Source of the DNA: Gammaproteobacteria bacterium
GTDB lineage: Bacteria > Pseudomonadota > Gammaproteobacteria > Steroidobacterales > JABDKV01
Assembly: GCA_029862165.1 (NCBI GenBank)
Contig: JAOTXU010000016.1
Coordinates: forward strand, 17,832 to 81,831
Reading direction: 5' to 3'
Length of the DNA: 64,000 nt
The notes beneath the pieces were generated by a model. The model saw only the letters and a list, made by a program, of their open reading frames with translations, was not told where the DNA came from and did not search any database. Made by a program: the position numbers and the translations under genes. Below, one piece after another: positions 54,710-63,880 of the stretch (positions are counted from its first letter, which is position 1; each line of letters opens with the position of its first letter).

Positions 54710-55397
54710 CCCACAGATAGATATCCTGAATATCGTCCAGCCGGAAACGGAACATTTGCGTTGCCTCACGTGCTACGGCCTCATCTTTTACGTAGTAGGG
54801 CGCATACAACCAACGTGACATAGCATGTACGGCGGCGTCTTCAAATACGCCGCGCGGGCTGGCATCGAGTACGCGCACATTGCGCACACGCCCGTCACCT
54901 GAGACTACGAATATCACTTCGACCCAGCCTTCGATTTCGCGTGCGGCGGCAGTCCGCGGATAACGCGGTTTCGCACTGCTGATAGGAACGAGATCCTTGC
55001 CCTCAAACCCCTGTTCGCCCTGAGTGAACGCCGCCAGTGCATCGCCTGCGGCAATGCCGGTAAGTAATCCTTCAGACTGCAGCCGGCCCGACACTCGTAC
55101 CGGCAGATCCAGCTCCGGCACCGTCACTGCTTGTGCGGGAAACCGTATCGGCGCTATCGACAAAGTTGCCGCTTGGGGACGCGGCGTCATCCGTTGTGGC
55201 GCGGTTTTCTGTTCCAGAGATGGTGGTGGTGGTGGTGGTGGCTCTTCCGCCACACGTATTCTTTCCAGTGTAGTAATCGTCGTGGGCGCGCTGGCCTCAT
55301 AATCGCCAGCGTGTATAAGCCCCTGCATCAACCAGAACAGAGCGCCACTCACAATCACGGCAGCCATGAAGGCAACAATGAGGCGTTTGCGCATCAT
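54702..55397 (-). CDS. Energy transducer TonB-family protein
   Basis: 231 residues from ATG 55397, overlapping the ExbB-like stop (ATGA). One membrane helix (LIVAFMAAVIVSGALFWLM), a proline run (EEPPPPPPPS), and a C-terminal TonB domain (YPRTAAAREIEGWVEVIFVV, VRNVRVLDASPRGVFEDAAV, MSRWLYAPYYV). It links inner-membrane proton-motive force to an outer-membrane receptor. The proline run is encoded by a seven-unit (GGT/ACC) microsatellite at about 55221-55241. Confidence 0.92.
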   Translation of the reverse strand: MMRKRLIVAFMAAVIVSGALFWLMQGLIHAGDYEASAPTTITTLERIRVAEEPPPPPPPSLEQKTAPQRMTPRPQAATLSIAPIRFPAQAVTVPELDLPVRVSGRLQSEGLLTGIAAGDALAAFTQGEQGFEGKDLVPISSAKPRYPRTAAAREIEGWVEVIFVVSGDGRVRNVRVLDASPRGVFEDAAVHAMSRWLYAPYYVKDEAVAREATQMFRFRLDDIQDIYLWDD

Positions 55398-56674
55398 GTG
55401 GCTCCACGTGATTCGGAAAGCAATGCCACTGCCTGGGCATCCAAACGACGTACATGTCGATTCGCCCAAGTGAGTAGCCAGCGCTGACCGATCAGCAATG
55501 GAATTGCAACGGTCAGTCCGAGCAATGTCGTGCTGAGTGCCTGTGCGATGCCGTCGGCCATTAGTATCGGATCACCGCCGCCATACAGGCGGAGCGCGTG
55601 AAAAGTCACGATCATCCCGGTCACAGTGCCTAGCAAACCCAACAACGGTGCTACACCGATAATCACGCTCAGCACGGTATGTCCCCATTGAGCTTTACGT
55701 GCTTCACGTCGCACTAAAGCATTGAGCCATCCAGCCAGGCTCTCGCTGCGCTCGCTCTGATGGCTGTCTCGTTGTGCGCGTAGCCGTCCACCGGCGCTGT
55801 CTGAACCTGTCAGTTTTTCGGAACGTAACATTCGGTAGATAAGCAGGGCACGTACCGTCAGCACTACGATACCGATGCCACCGAGTACGACAATGAGCAC
55901 GCCGATCGGACCCGATCCACGCACCGATTCTGCAACTGCATCACGTCCAACGTGTTTGATCGGGCCGGGTACAAACGGCGCTGTGCTAATACCTGACTGA
56001 TTTTTAGACAGCGCCAGCGTCAGTCTCCGATGCTCACGGTCACCGGGAGGTAGAGCACGGTATACACCGGCGATGCGGTCGTAGACCACAGCGCGATCGC
56101 CAGCAACGGCCAAGACCGTGCCGATACGCGTAACTTCCTCTTGCGCCAGTTCGCCGGGTGCGATTTGCACGGGAACCACACGCCGCGACCCGGTGGCGGT
56201 GTCAGTTAGCGTCAGATGCATGGCCTCCCACAACCCGGCAAGTGCATTCAGATCCAGAGCACGTTTGCTGGCCGCGAGTTTAGCCAGCTCCTGTTCCAGG
56301 TTGTCCGCTGGCGGCCCGGTTGTAGTGTTACGCAGGATAGTAATCAGATCACCGGCTGTCTGACGCGATGTCGTGTAAAGATCGTGGACGGCGCGACGTT
56401 GCATGACCAGGCTGTCCAGCCGTCGCAGCCGTGTTGCCTGGAGCTCTTCGAGTTCTCGCTGCAGACTGCGAAAGCGTGTGTCGTCGCTACTGACACGGCT
56501 ACGAACGGTTGCCAATCGCCGTTGAGCCGCCGCGAGGCGGTCGCGTTGTTGCATCTCACGATCCGTGTCTCTGGCCTGTTGCGCGGTTGCCAGGCTTTGG
56601 TGGTCCGGCGCAGTCCATGCCAACGCAAGCTGGCAAGCCAGAGTGAGTATCAGCAAAAACAATGCACGCATCAC
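55394..56674 (-). CDS. MotA/TolQ/ExbB proton-channel protein, long form
   Basis: 426 residues. A signal peptide and periplasmic coiled-coil N-terminal domain (TAPDHQSLATAQQARDTDRE... ; about 20-100) is followed by the ExbB part: a helix (IGVLIVVLGGIGIVVLTVR, about 255), then TVLSVIIGVAPLLGLLGTVTGMI and LSTTLLGLTVAIPLLIGQ. The long N-terminal extension is characteristic of the ExbB copy in DUF3450-TonB operons. Its start overlaps the DUF3450 stop and its end overlaps TonB. No small ExbB or ExbD is present. Confidence 0.92.
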   Translation of the reverse strand: MMRALFLLILTLACQLALAWTAPDHQSLATAQQARDTDREMQQRDRLAAAQRRLATVRSRVSSDDTRFRSLQRELEELQATRLRRLDSLVMQRRAVHDLYTTSRQTAGDLITILRNTTTGPPADNLEQELAKLAASKRALDLNALAGLWEAMHLTLTDTATGSRRVVPVQIAPGELAQEEVTRIGTVLAVAGDRAVVYDRIAGVYRALPPGDREHRRLTLALSKNQSGISTAPFVPGPIKHVGRDAVAESVRGSGPIGVLIVVLGGIGIVVLTVRALLIYRMLRSEKLTGSDSAGGRLRAQRDSHQSERSESLAGWLNALVRREARKAQWGHTVLSVIIGVAPLLGLLGTVTGMIVTFHALRLYGGGDPILMADGIAQALSTTLLGLTVAIPLLIGQRWLLTWANRHVRRLDAQAVALLSESRGAT

Positions 56675-57414
56675 GGGATTTCAATTTGTACAGGTAACGC
56701 GACCAGGGCCGACGAGCTGGTCTCTCGTACAACTCGAATTCCAGATCTAACTTCGCGTGGATCTGTATCAGCATCGATCCAGCGCCTGGTGTGGGTATCC
56801 CAGCGACCTGCTTGTGTGCCATCTTGTGTGACAAACCACAGTCCGGCCCGACCAAGTCGCAGTACGTCAACCACGCGACTACCCATTGGTGTTTCGATGC
56901 GTTCCTGCGAAACAGAATTGCTGTGCCCAAACCGCACTTCGTTGAGATAGGCAGATACCACCGCCTGATATTTTTGCGTAACGCTGATATCGGCACCTAC
57001 GAGATCAGCGCGCAGTTTGGCAACGATGGCACGCCTGTTTTCAAGCTCGAAGGGTAGGTCTAGTTCGATAAAATTCTCCAGCGCGTCGATCATCCCTCGC
57101 AGGAGTTTGATAATTCCGGTCTGGGTTCCGGTTACTGCCTGCCTGTCAGCGTCGATCTCTGCCAGACTTTGGTTTACTTCGGCGATTGTTGTCTCGAGCT
57201 CACGATTGCGCAGCGCAAAGGTAGAGCCCTCTTGTTCGATCGTATTGATATCGGCGAGTATTTGTTCGCGTTGGCGATAGAGTTGGTCGATACGTTTTTG
57301 AGCGGCTAGTGCGTTGCTATTGAGTTCGTATACAGCATCAATAGCGGCCGCCGGTGTTTGTGCCATCGTGGAGCCGGCAAATAGCGCCATCAATATGAAT
57401 AGCAAGCAACGCAT
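56671..57414 (-). CDS. DUF3450-family periplasmic protein
   Basis: 247 residues. Signal peptide (LLFILMALFAGSTMAQ), then a long alpha-helical coiled coil (about 30-120: LNSNALAAQKRIDQLYRQRE onward), a mid-part LDLPFELENRRAIVAKLRADL and a C-terminal DVLRLGRAGLWFVTQDG, all of DUF3450. Probably interacts with the periplasmic coiled coil of the long ExbB. The start shares one base with the rhomboid stop (TGATG). Confidence 0.92.
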   Translation of the reverse strand: MRCLLFILMALFAGSTMAQTPAAAIDAVYELNSNALAAQKRIDQLYRQREQILADINTIEQEGSTFALRNRELETTIAEVNQSLAEIDADRQAVTGTQTGIIKLLRGMIDALENFIELDLPFELENRRAIVAKLRADLVGADISVTQKYQAVVSAYLNEVRFGHSNSVSQERIETPMGSRVVDVLRLGRAGLWFVTQDGTQAGRWDTHTRRWIDADTDPREVRSGIRVVRETSSSALVALPVQIEIP

Positions 57415-58106
57415 CAGTCCATTTTGGGACGAAATAGTGGGATGTGGCGATATTTGACAATTGGAATGAGCAAAACGCCGGCAATGAACCCGCCCAGGTG
57501 TGCGCGGAACGCAACGCCCGCTGATCCGGCAGGCGTCATCAACTCGCTAAGAAGCTGCAAGCCGAACCACAATCCCAAAACCCAGCCCGCACGCAGTTTC
57601 ATCGTGTGCAGGTAAAATCCCAGTGGGATCCCCACCAGGACTCTGGCATGCGGATAGAGCAATAAGTAGGCGCCGAGTACACCGGAGATCGCTCCGCTGG
57701 CACCGATCATCGGGATTGTCGAACCCGGGTCAGGAATGGCCTGGGCAAGTGCTGCGGCGACGCCGCAAACTAGATAGAACAGCACAAAGCGAACATGGCC
57801 CATGCTGTCTTCCACATTGTCTCCAAATACCCACAGGTAAAGCATGTTGCCGATAAAGTGCATCCAGCCGCCATGCAAAAACATCGATGTCATTACAGTC
57901 AGCTCGGCTGGGATCGCCGCCATGCCGGGAACCGGCTCCGCTCCCTGGAGCAAAATGGCGGGCGTAACTCCATAAGCAAATATTGCGGCTTGCCCGTCGG
58001 GACCCAGTGAGAGTTGCCACAGAAATGCAGCCGCGCAAGCGCCAATCAGTGCGAAATTGACGTGCGGCCTGATCGATGATGGGTTGTCGTCTTGTAATGG
58101 AATCAT
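57414..58106 (-). CDS. Rhomboid-family intramembrane serine protease
   Basis: 230 residues from ATG 58106 (an upstream extension to 58592 lies antisense within gmd and is rejected). The rhomboid core is clear: HGGWMHFIGNMLYLWVFGDN (78-97), the nucleophile motif GASG with Ser137, and RAHLGGF with catalytic His193. Six or seven membrane helices. It cleaves substrates within the membrane. First gene of a tightly overlapping operon with DUF3450, ExbB, TonB and TPR genes, so it may act on one of them (inference). Confidence 0.92.
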   Translation of the reverse strand: MIPLQDDNPSSIRPHVNFALIGACAAAFLWQLSLGPDGQAAIFAYGVTPAILLQGAEPVPGMAAIPAELTVMTSMFLHGGWMHFIGNMLYLWVFGDNVEDSMGHVRFVLFYLVCGVAAALAQAIPDPGSTIPMIGASGAISGVLGAYLLLYPHARVLVGIPLGFYLHTMKLRAGWVLGLWFGLQLLSELMTPAGSAGVAFRAHLGGFIAGVLLIPIVKYRHIPLFRPKMD

Positions 58107-58205
58107 GTGATCGGATGGCGTGGTGTTGTGCGTATAATGACACAGACCGACGCTGGCAGCTGCCAGCGCAAACGACCGTAAAGGTCGCCCGATTAGAGGA
58201 TGGAT

Positions 58206-59315
58206 ATGAAGAAAGCGTTGATCACAGGCGTCACCGGGCAGGATGGAGCCTATCTGGCTGAGTTCCTGCTGGCTAAGGGTTACGAAGTTCATGGCATCAA
58301 GCGGCGGGCGTCGTCGTTCAACACAGAGCGTATCGACCATCTTTATCAGGATCCGCATGTGCAGGATCGGCGATTCATCCTGCATTACGGTGACATGACG
58401 GATTCCAGCAGTCTGACGCGTGTTATCAAACAGGTACAACCGGACGAAATTTACAATCTCGCGGCCCAGAGTCATGTCGCCGTGTCGTTCGAGGAGCCGG
58501 AATATACGGCCGACTCCGATGGCATGGGCGCACTGCGAATACTTGAAGCAATACGAATCCTGGGAATGGGTGAGCGCATCAGGTTTTATCAAGCGTCGAC
58601 CTCAGAGCTTTACGGCAAGGTCCTCGAGACCCCACAAAGCGAGACAACACCATTCTATCCGCGCAGTCCTTATGCAGTCGCGAAATTATATGCGTACTGG
58701 ATCACGGTAAATTATCGTGAGGCTTACGGCTTATATGCTTGCAATGGAATTCTTTTTAACCATGAATCGCCAAAAAGGGGCGAGACTTTTGTGACACGCA
58801 AAATCACACGCGGTCTGGCACGTATCGCACACGGACTTGATGAGTGTCTTTGGCTTGGCAATCTGGATGCAAAGCGAGATTGGGGTCATGCGCGTGATTA
58901 CATAGAAGTCATGTGGCTGATGCTGCAACAGGATAAGGCCGAGGACTATGTGATTGCCACCGGGCACCAGTACAGCGTTCGGGATTTCGTGAATGCGGCA
59001 GCTCAGGAACTAAACTTGCAGCTGGAGTGGCGGGGTAGCGGCATTGATGAGCATGCCGTGGTTGCTGCGCAAAATGAATACGTTGGCTTCAAGGCTGGTG
59101 AAACGATTGTGCGCGTAGAGCCACGATACTTTCGTCCCACTGAGGTCGATAGCTTGCTGGGTGATGCTACAAAGGCCAGGGAAAAACTGGGTTGGAAGCC
59201 CCGGATTAGTTTCGACGAACTCGTCACCGACATGGTTCGCGGCGACCTGGAGCTGGCCCGTCGCGATCGCATGTTGTCCGACGAGGGCATAACCGTTTTT
59301 AACTATCACGAGTAA
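58206..59315 (+). CDS. gmd: GDP-mannose 4,6-dehydratase
   Basis: 369 residues. NAD-binding [15 protein letters not shown], the catalytic [15 protein letters not shown] (Tyr and Lys), [19 protein letters not shown] and [13 protein letters not shown] are Gmd signatures. It converts GDP-mannose to GDP-4-keto-6-deoxymannose. ATG 58206 follows AGAGG by six bases; an ATG at 58200 has no spacing. Followed eight bases later by GDP-fucose synthase, so the pair makes GDP-L-fucose. Confidence 0.97.
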   Translation: MKKALITGVTGQDGAYLAEFLLAKGYEVHGIKRRASSFNTERIDHLYQDPHVQDRRFILHYGDMTDSSSLTRVIKQVQPDEIYNLAAQSHVAVSFEEPEYTADSDGMGALRILEAIRILGMGERIRFYQASTSELYGKVLETPQSETTPFYPRSPYAVAKLYAYWITVNYREAYGLYACNGILFNHESPKRGETFVTRKITRGLARIAHGLDECLWLGNLDAKRDWGHARDYIEVMWLMLQQDKAEDYVIATGHQYSVRDFVNAAAQELNLQLEWRGSGIDEHAVVAAQNEYVGFKAGETIVRVEPRYFRPTEVDSLLGDATKAREKLGWKPRISFDELVTDMVRGDLELARRDRMLSDEGITVFNYHE

Positions 59316-59323
59316 ACACCCGG

Positions 59324-60256
59324 ATGAGCGATCAGAAGATATACGTTGCCGGGCATCGCGGCCTGGTCGGTTCGGCGCTGGTGCGTCGGCTGGCGGCGGG
59401 CGGCTATCAAAATGTCCTGACCCGGCGACGTACCGAGCTCGATCTCTTGGATCAGGCGGCCGTAAATTTATTTATGGCAACAGAGCAACCTGACTATGTT
59501 TTCCTAGGTGCAGCAAAAGTCGGCGGCATACTTGCCAACAACACTGCGCGAGCAGATTTTATTTACGAGAACCTGGTTATTGCCACAAACATTGTGCATG
59601 CGGCCCATGCGGCCGGGGTCAGGAGAATGTTGTTCCTGGGCTCCAGCTGTATCTATCCGCGTGATTGCCCACAGCCGATGCGTGAAGAACATTTGTTGAC
59701 CGGCCCTCTGGAGCCGACCAACGAGCCTTATGCCATTGCAAAGATAGCCGGTATCAAACTGTGTGAGGCTTTGAATCAGCAATACGGCACTGAATACGTT
59801 TCAGCGATGCCGACGAATCTGTACGGGCCAAACGACAATTTTGATCTCGAAAGCAGTCATGTGTTGCCGGCGTTGATACACAAGATCGATGCAGCAAAGC
59901 AAGACGGTTCCGCAGAGGTCGTGATTTGGGGCACCGGTCAACCCCGGCGCGAATTTCTATATGTGGATGATCTTGCCGATGCCTGTGTATTTCTGATGGA
60001 ATCCGGGGTTACCAGCGGTATCTACAACATCGGTGTGGGTGAGGATGTGACAATTTCCGAGCTGGCCGGAATCATCGCTGAAGTTGTCGGTTATCAGGGC
60101 AAATTTGTGTTTGACACGGAAAAACCCGACGGGACACCTCGCAAATTGCTTGATGTTGATCGCATGACTAAGTTGGGTTGGCGGGCAAAGACTTCATTAC
60201 GGACAGGAATTGCACAAACCTACGACTGGTTTCGACAGTCACAAACTAAGATCTAG
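59324..60256 (+). CDS. fcl: GDP-L-fucose synthase
   Basis: 310 residues. The N-terminus has the NADP motif AGHRGLVGSALVRRL, AAKVGGI, SSCIYPRDCPQPM and the catalytic EPYAIAKIAGIKLCE (Tyr, Lys), and PTNLYGPNDNF. It epimerises and reduces GDP-4-keto-6-deoxymannose to GDP-L-fucose for a surface polysaccharide. No glycosyltransferase or O-antigen gene follows in the window. It partners with gmd. Confidence 0.96.
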   Translation: MSDQKIYVAGHRGLVGSALVRRLAAGGYQNVLTRRRTELDLLDQAAVNLFMATEQPDYVFLGAAKVGGILANNTARADFIYENLVIATNIVHAAHAAGVRRMLFLGSSCIYPRDCPQPMREEHLLTGPLEPTNEPYAIAKIAGIKLCEALNQQYGTEYVSAMPTNLYGPNDNFDLESSHVLPALIHKIDAAKQDGSAEVVIWGTGQPRREFLYVDDLADACVFLMESGVTSGIYNIGVGEDVTISELAGIIAEVVGYQGKFVFDTEKPDGTPRKLLDVDRMTKLGWRAKTSLRTGIAQTYDWFRQSQTKI

Positions 60257-60415
60257 AGCCTGTGTAGTCAGCATCTGATCGTACAGGCAGTGTCACCGGG
60301 TTGTGCCTTGATAGTCTGCGTTCGCCCAATGTGGACATTCATTTCGATCGGATTCGGGTCAAATCTCGGGCAGCAATCGGCCAGAAGGAGCCATCTGAGT
60401 CATCCGCAACAAGCG

Positions 60416-61660
60416 CTAATCGCGTCCTACAAATATGTCCAAAGGCAGTACCGCAGTCACGCCGACGTTCGGAACGTCAACCAACTGACCAATCCGCATG
60501 TCGACAGCAATGCTTGCAATCATGTACGCCTGCGTGCGGTCGTAGCCATACTCAGACATAATGTAATCAATCATGGCAGTCAGAGCGTTTCTTGCTGCGA
60601 GATTGATGTCGCCCGATAAATTGCTCAAGCCCTCAACTTTCGGAGAATCGAGGTACGCAAGGTCGGCAGGAATACTGCCTTCTTCTTTCAGTGGAAATCC
60701 AGTGACTGCGTAAAAGCGCTTAGACGGTATTCTCAGCACCGACGACGGACCCTCGTAGTGAGGACCGCGGGACAGATTCGGCGGGTCCTCGACTACGCGA
60801 GCGGTGACTGTCATTCTGCCGCCCATTTCGATAGCCGTGCCTGCCACCTCTCCGTCGCCTTGTGCGTAGTGGAAGTCGCCAACCGCGAGCCCGCAACCGT
60901 CGACGAAGCACGGAAGATAGACGGTGGTGCCAGTTGTGATGTAGCGGATGTCCATGTTGCCACCGTGCTCACGTGGCGGAATCGTTCGCAGGCACTCCGA
61001 CGCGTTCGTTCCCTCCGGCCCGCAAAGTGCTGCCGGTTCTGCCTCATCTGGGTCAGGGTTCATAACTGCGCCACCCGACTCGAGCAGCTGCGTTTCTCGC
61101 GCCAGTACCTCGGCGAGCAACTTATTGCTTGGTAAAGTTGTCACGACTCCGGGGAAACTCGCGTCTGGAATACGCACACCTGGCAGCGCATCGCTGACCG
61201 CAAAGTCGCCTTTGATGCGCCATACAATAAATCGCTCTTCGGTTCCGAACTGATCGCCGGCGAACCCAAACGGTCCTGCTTTGGTCCAGCCGACATCAGC
61301 GGGAACTAGAGCCTCGATGGTCACAGCCAAGACATCACCCGCTTTGGCGCCGTTGATAAAGACTGGACCGGTCAGTGCATGGACAATGCCGACACCCTCC
61401 CGAGGTATCGTCTTTGCAATTGAGAACTTGTCTGGGTCGAGAGTCAGGTCGAAAGCATCCCGGCCGTGGAATACGATGCGCTCACCGGGGTCCGCTTCGG
61501 CAACCATTGGAATGTCGGGGTGGAGGCGGTTGATACAGGCCGGATCCTCGGCGCAGCTTACACTGAGGTCGCCCACCACGACCTCGGCGGCAGCACCCTC
61601 GACCATGACTATCGTTAACAGCAGTCCGTAGAAAAGAAAAGTGGAAATACCGGGTTTCAT
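60416..61660 (-). CDS. Exported acetamidase/formamidase-family protein
   Basis: 414 residues from ATG 61660 (AGGAG seven bases upstream). A signal peptide (FLFYGLLLTIVMVEGAAA) precedes the FmdA/AmdA-type fold: GPVFINGAKAGDVLAVTIEAL, HGGNMDIRYITTGTTVYLPC, VGDFHYAQGDGEVAGTAIE and the C-terminal IASIAVDMRIGQLVD. Known relatives hydrolyse formamide or acetamide in the cytoplasm; export here is unusual. Several cysteines (AEDPACINRL, AALCGPEGTNASEC) fit a periplasmic location. It starts the accessory-looking end of the window. Confidence 0.85.
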   Translation of the reverse strand: MKPGISTFLFYGLLLTIVMVEGAAAEVVVGDLSVSCAEDPACINRLHPDIPMVAEADPGERIVFHGRDAFDLTLDPDKFSIAKTIPREGVGIVHALTGPVFINGAKAGDVLAVTIEALVPADVGWTKAGPFGFAGDQFGTEERFIVWRIKGDFAVSDALPGVRIPDASFPGVVTTLPSNKLLAEVLARETQLLESGGAVMNPDPDEAEPAALCGPEGTNASECLRTIPPREHGGNMDIRYITTGTTVYLPCFVDGCGLAVGDFHYAQGDGEVAGTAIEMGGRMTVTARVVEDPPNLSRGPHYEGPSSVLRIPSKRFYAVTGFPLKEEGSIPADLAYLDSPKVEGLSNLSGDINLAARNALTAMIDYIMSEYGYDRTQAYMIASIAVDMRIGQLVDVPNVGVTAVLPLDIFVGRD

Positions 61661-62071
61661 GCGCGCACTCCTGAACTGATGAAAAGAACCAATGTCGCCT
61701 TTGGGTCGTTCCGTGCCTGTCAAGAGCTTATCATTTCGCCGGCAGGATCCAAATGTAAAGCGGTCAACGAATGATCTTTGTCGGAGATCAAAAGCTATTG
61801 GGCCGCTTACTGCGGTAAAGCCGTCTGTCCATTGGCATGAGAATCAACTCCGTCACAGGCGCGAGTCGGCCATAACCGGCCGGTTCGTTCTGTCTGCATA
61901 CGCAATAAGCGCTTACCTGGATGGCAGCCCGCTGACATGACGTCAAACTATTGACGCTTCCCGTGGTGACTTTTGTGATCCAAGGCTGATTCTAGCCACG
62001 GCTTTGGCATTAATCTTATGTAATCTGCGGGTTGCTGTGGCAGCCCGTGCTCGAGTGTGTGCGAACAGAAG
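61661..62071. other. Intergenic region containing the first copy of the 120-bp repeat
   Basis: About 410 bases between the acetamidase-family and beta-helix genes. It holds repeat copy 1 (61703-61822). The remainder shows no supported gene. Any promoter of the beta-helix gene should lie in the last 200 bases. Confidence 0.5.
61703..61822. repeat. Direct repeat, copy 1 (120 bp)
   Basis: Begins GGGTCGTTCCGTGCCTGTCA and ends CTTACTGCGGTAAAGCC. It matches 63881-64000 over 120 bases with three mismatches (one in GGATCC/GGTTCC, two in CAAAAG/CAAGTG). The two copies flank the beta-helix gene in the same orientation. Confidence 0.93.
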
Positions 62072-63733
62072 ATGATGGGCCGAATCAGTATCAGCTGGAG
62101 TGTCGCAACAGGCAGACCGACCGTGTCAGCCCTGTTGAGTGTGGTTGCCATGTTGGTATCCATTTGCCTGGCTCCGCCTGCAGGTGCCGCTGTCTTCAGC
62201 GTAAACGACACCGGTGATGCGGATGACGCTTCCCCGGGGAACGGTGTCTGTGCCACGCCCGGAGGGGTCTGCACGCTTCGCGCCGCGGTTCGCGAGGCCA
62301 ACGCCCTGGGGGGCGCGGATACGATAAACATTCCTCCGGGGACGTTTCTTCTCACAATTGACGGTGACGACGAGTCCAACGCGGTGACGGGAGACCTCGA
62401 CATCGAGGCGGACCTGACGATCGTGGGAAGCGGCATCTCGGCGACGATTCTGGATGCCAACGGTCTGGAGCGCATGTTCGAAGTGACTAACGGCACCGTC
62501 TCGATCTCGGACCTGACCATCCAAGGCGGAGATGTAAGATTCCCTATTGGCTCTGGCGGCGGCATCAAGGCGCTTTCCGGAACAAACCTGACGATGACCG
62601 ACGTGGTCGTGCAGAACAACCTGGCCAATACCGGTGGCGGCCTGGCTGTCGACGGGACGATTACGATGGTGGACGTCACGATCGACAACAACACCGCGGA
62701 TGAATCGGCCGGTGGGGTGCGAATCTCGACGTCCGGCAACGGCACTCTGACGGCGGTAACGATCAGCAATAACGACGCCCTGAGCTCCAACGGGGGCGGA
62801 ATCCTGCAAGAGGGAACGTCCCTGATCGCCACCAATGTCACGATCAGCGGGAACACGAGCGCCAACCGGGGCGGAGGCCTTTACGACACCTCATCGGCGA
62901 CCCTGCAGAACGTGACCATCCGCAACAATTCAGCGTCCGGTCGGGGGGGCGGATTCGAGGTCTTCGGGGGATCGTTGACGCTGCGCAACACGCTGGTCGC
63001 CGGAAACACGGCTCCGCAGAGTCCCGATGTGCGGGGGACGGTGACGAGTCTCGGGAACAACTTGATCGGTAACAGCTCAGGCGGCGCCGGGTTCGTGGCA
63101 AGCGACATTCTCGACGTCGCGCCCAGTCTGGGGGGATTGGCCGATAACGGCGGCCCCACGCAAACACACGCATTGCTTGCCGGCAGCCGTGGTATCGACG
63201 AGGGCACCGGGACGGGAGGGCCCCCGACCGATCAGCGCGGCGTCTCGAGGCCGCTGGACGGGGATGGCGACACGATCGCGACCTACGACATCGGCGCGTA
63301 TGAATACGAGGGACCTATAATTCTGCAGAAGAGGGCTTTTCAGTACGACGGCACACCGATACCCGAAGGCGCCACCATACCTGATGGATTGCTGTTCCAT
63401 TTCCTCCTGTATATCAACAATTTCGGCCCTGCGCGCACTGACATTAGCATCCAGGATGTGCTCGACCCGGCCTTCGCCTACCAGACCGGCACGCTGCGCG
63501 TGGACAATTCCGTGTCGAGTTGCGCGGCGGCTTGCACGCCCGTCGAGGAGGCCGCCGTATTCGCCGCAGTCTCAGGCACTGCGCCGCTCACAGATTCTGT
63601 GGATGGCGATGTCATCAGCTATACAGTCGCCTCCTCGACCGTTGACGCTGGAAACGAGTCAGTCGCCAATGGACAGCTAGACATCGCCACCGGCCGTGTC
63701 TGGGCCTTGTTGTTTTCCGCCAAGTTGCAGTAG
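62072..63733 (+). CDS. CSLREA-type right-handed beta-helix surface protein
   Basis: About 553 residues (start ATG 62072; GTG 62057 also possible). Signal peptide (LLSVVAMLVSICLAPPAGAA) precedes the CSLREA-like entry motif (CTLRAAVREANALGGADTI). About 12 beta-helix rungs of the form V-x-N-x-x-A-x-x-G-G-G-L follow (e.g. VVVQNNLANTGGGLAV, VTISGNTSANRGGGLYD), then the closing NNLIGNSSGG and DIGAYEYEG. A C-terminal DUF11-like Ig domain ends the protein. It is probably a surface-exposed adhesin or enzyme-like beta-helix. The coding part is strongly GC-rich (42 of 60 in 62221-62280), unlike neighbours. Confidence 0.85.
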   Translation: MMGRISISWSVATGRPTVSALLSVVAMLVSICLAPPAGAAVFSVNDTGDADDASPGNGVCATPGGVCTLRAAVREANALGGADTINIPPGTFLLTIDGDDESNAVTGDLDIEADLTIVGSGISATILDANGLERMFEVTNGTVSISDLTIQGGDVRFPIGSGGGIKALSGTNLTMTDVVVQNNLANTGGGLAVDGTITMVDVTIDNNTADESAGGVRISTSGNGTLTAVTISNNDALSSNGGGILQEGTSLIATNVTISGNTSANRGGGLYDTSSATLQNVTIRNNSASGRGGGFEVFGGSLTLRNTLVAGNTAPQSPDVRGTVTSLGNNLIGNSSGGAGFVASDILDVAPSLGGLADNGGPTQTHALLAGSRGIDEGTGTGGPPTDQRGVSRPLDGDGDTIATYDIGAYEYEGPIILQKRAFQYDGTPIPEGATIPDGLLFHFLLYINNFGPARTDISIQDVLDPAFAYQTGTLRVDNSVSSCAAACTPVEEAAVFAAVSGTAPLTDSVDGDVISYTVASSTVDAGNESVANGQLDIATGRVWALLFSAKLQ

Positions 63734-63880
63734 CGAACTTGAGTCGGGCAACTTAGTAAACCACCATCGCAAACGAAAAAACTGCGGTTCGCCGGCCCGG
63801 ACCCAGGCGGATACGACGTCGTTTAACTCAGTCTTAGGGCTCTCCTAGCCAAAAAGAGATTTATTCCGAACGGCAGCAAC
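63734..63880. other. Region between the beta-helix gene and repeat copy 2, no gene
   Basis: No open frame with support; a small GGCT...AGCC hairpin at about 63838-63850 followed by AAAAAG could end the beta-helix transcript, but it is weak. Confidence 0.3.

Noticed and set aside
58107..58592. N-terminal extension of the rhomboid gene
   Set aside because: This stretch is antisense to gmd and its promoter, and the rhomboid fold begins at ATG 58106.
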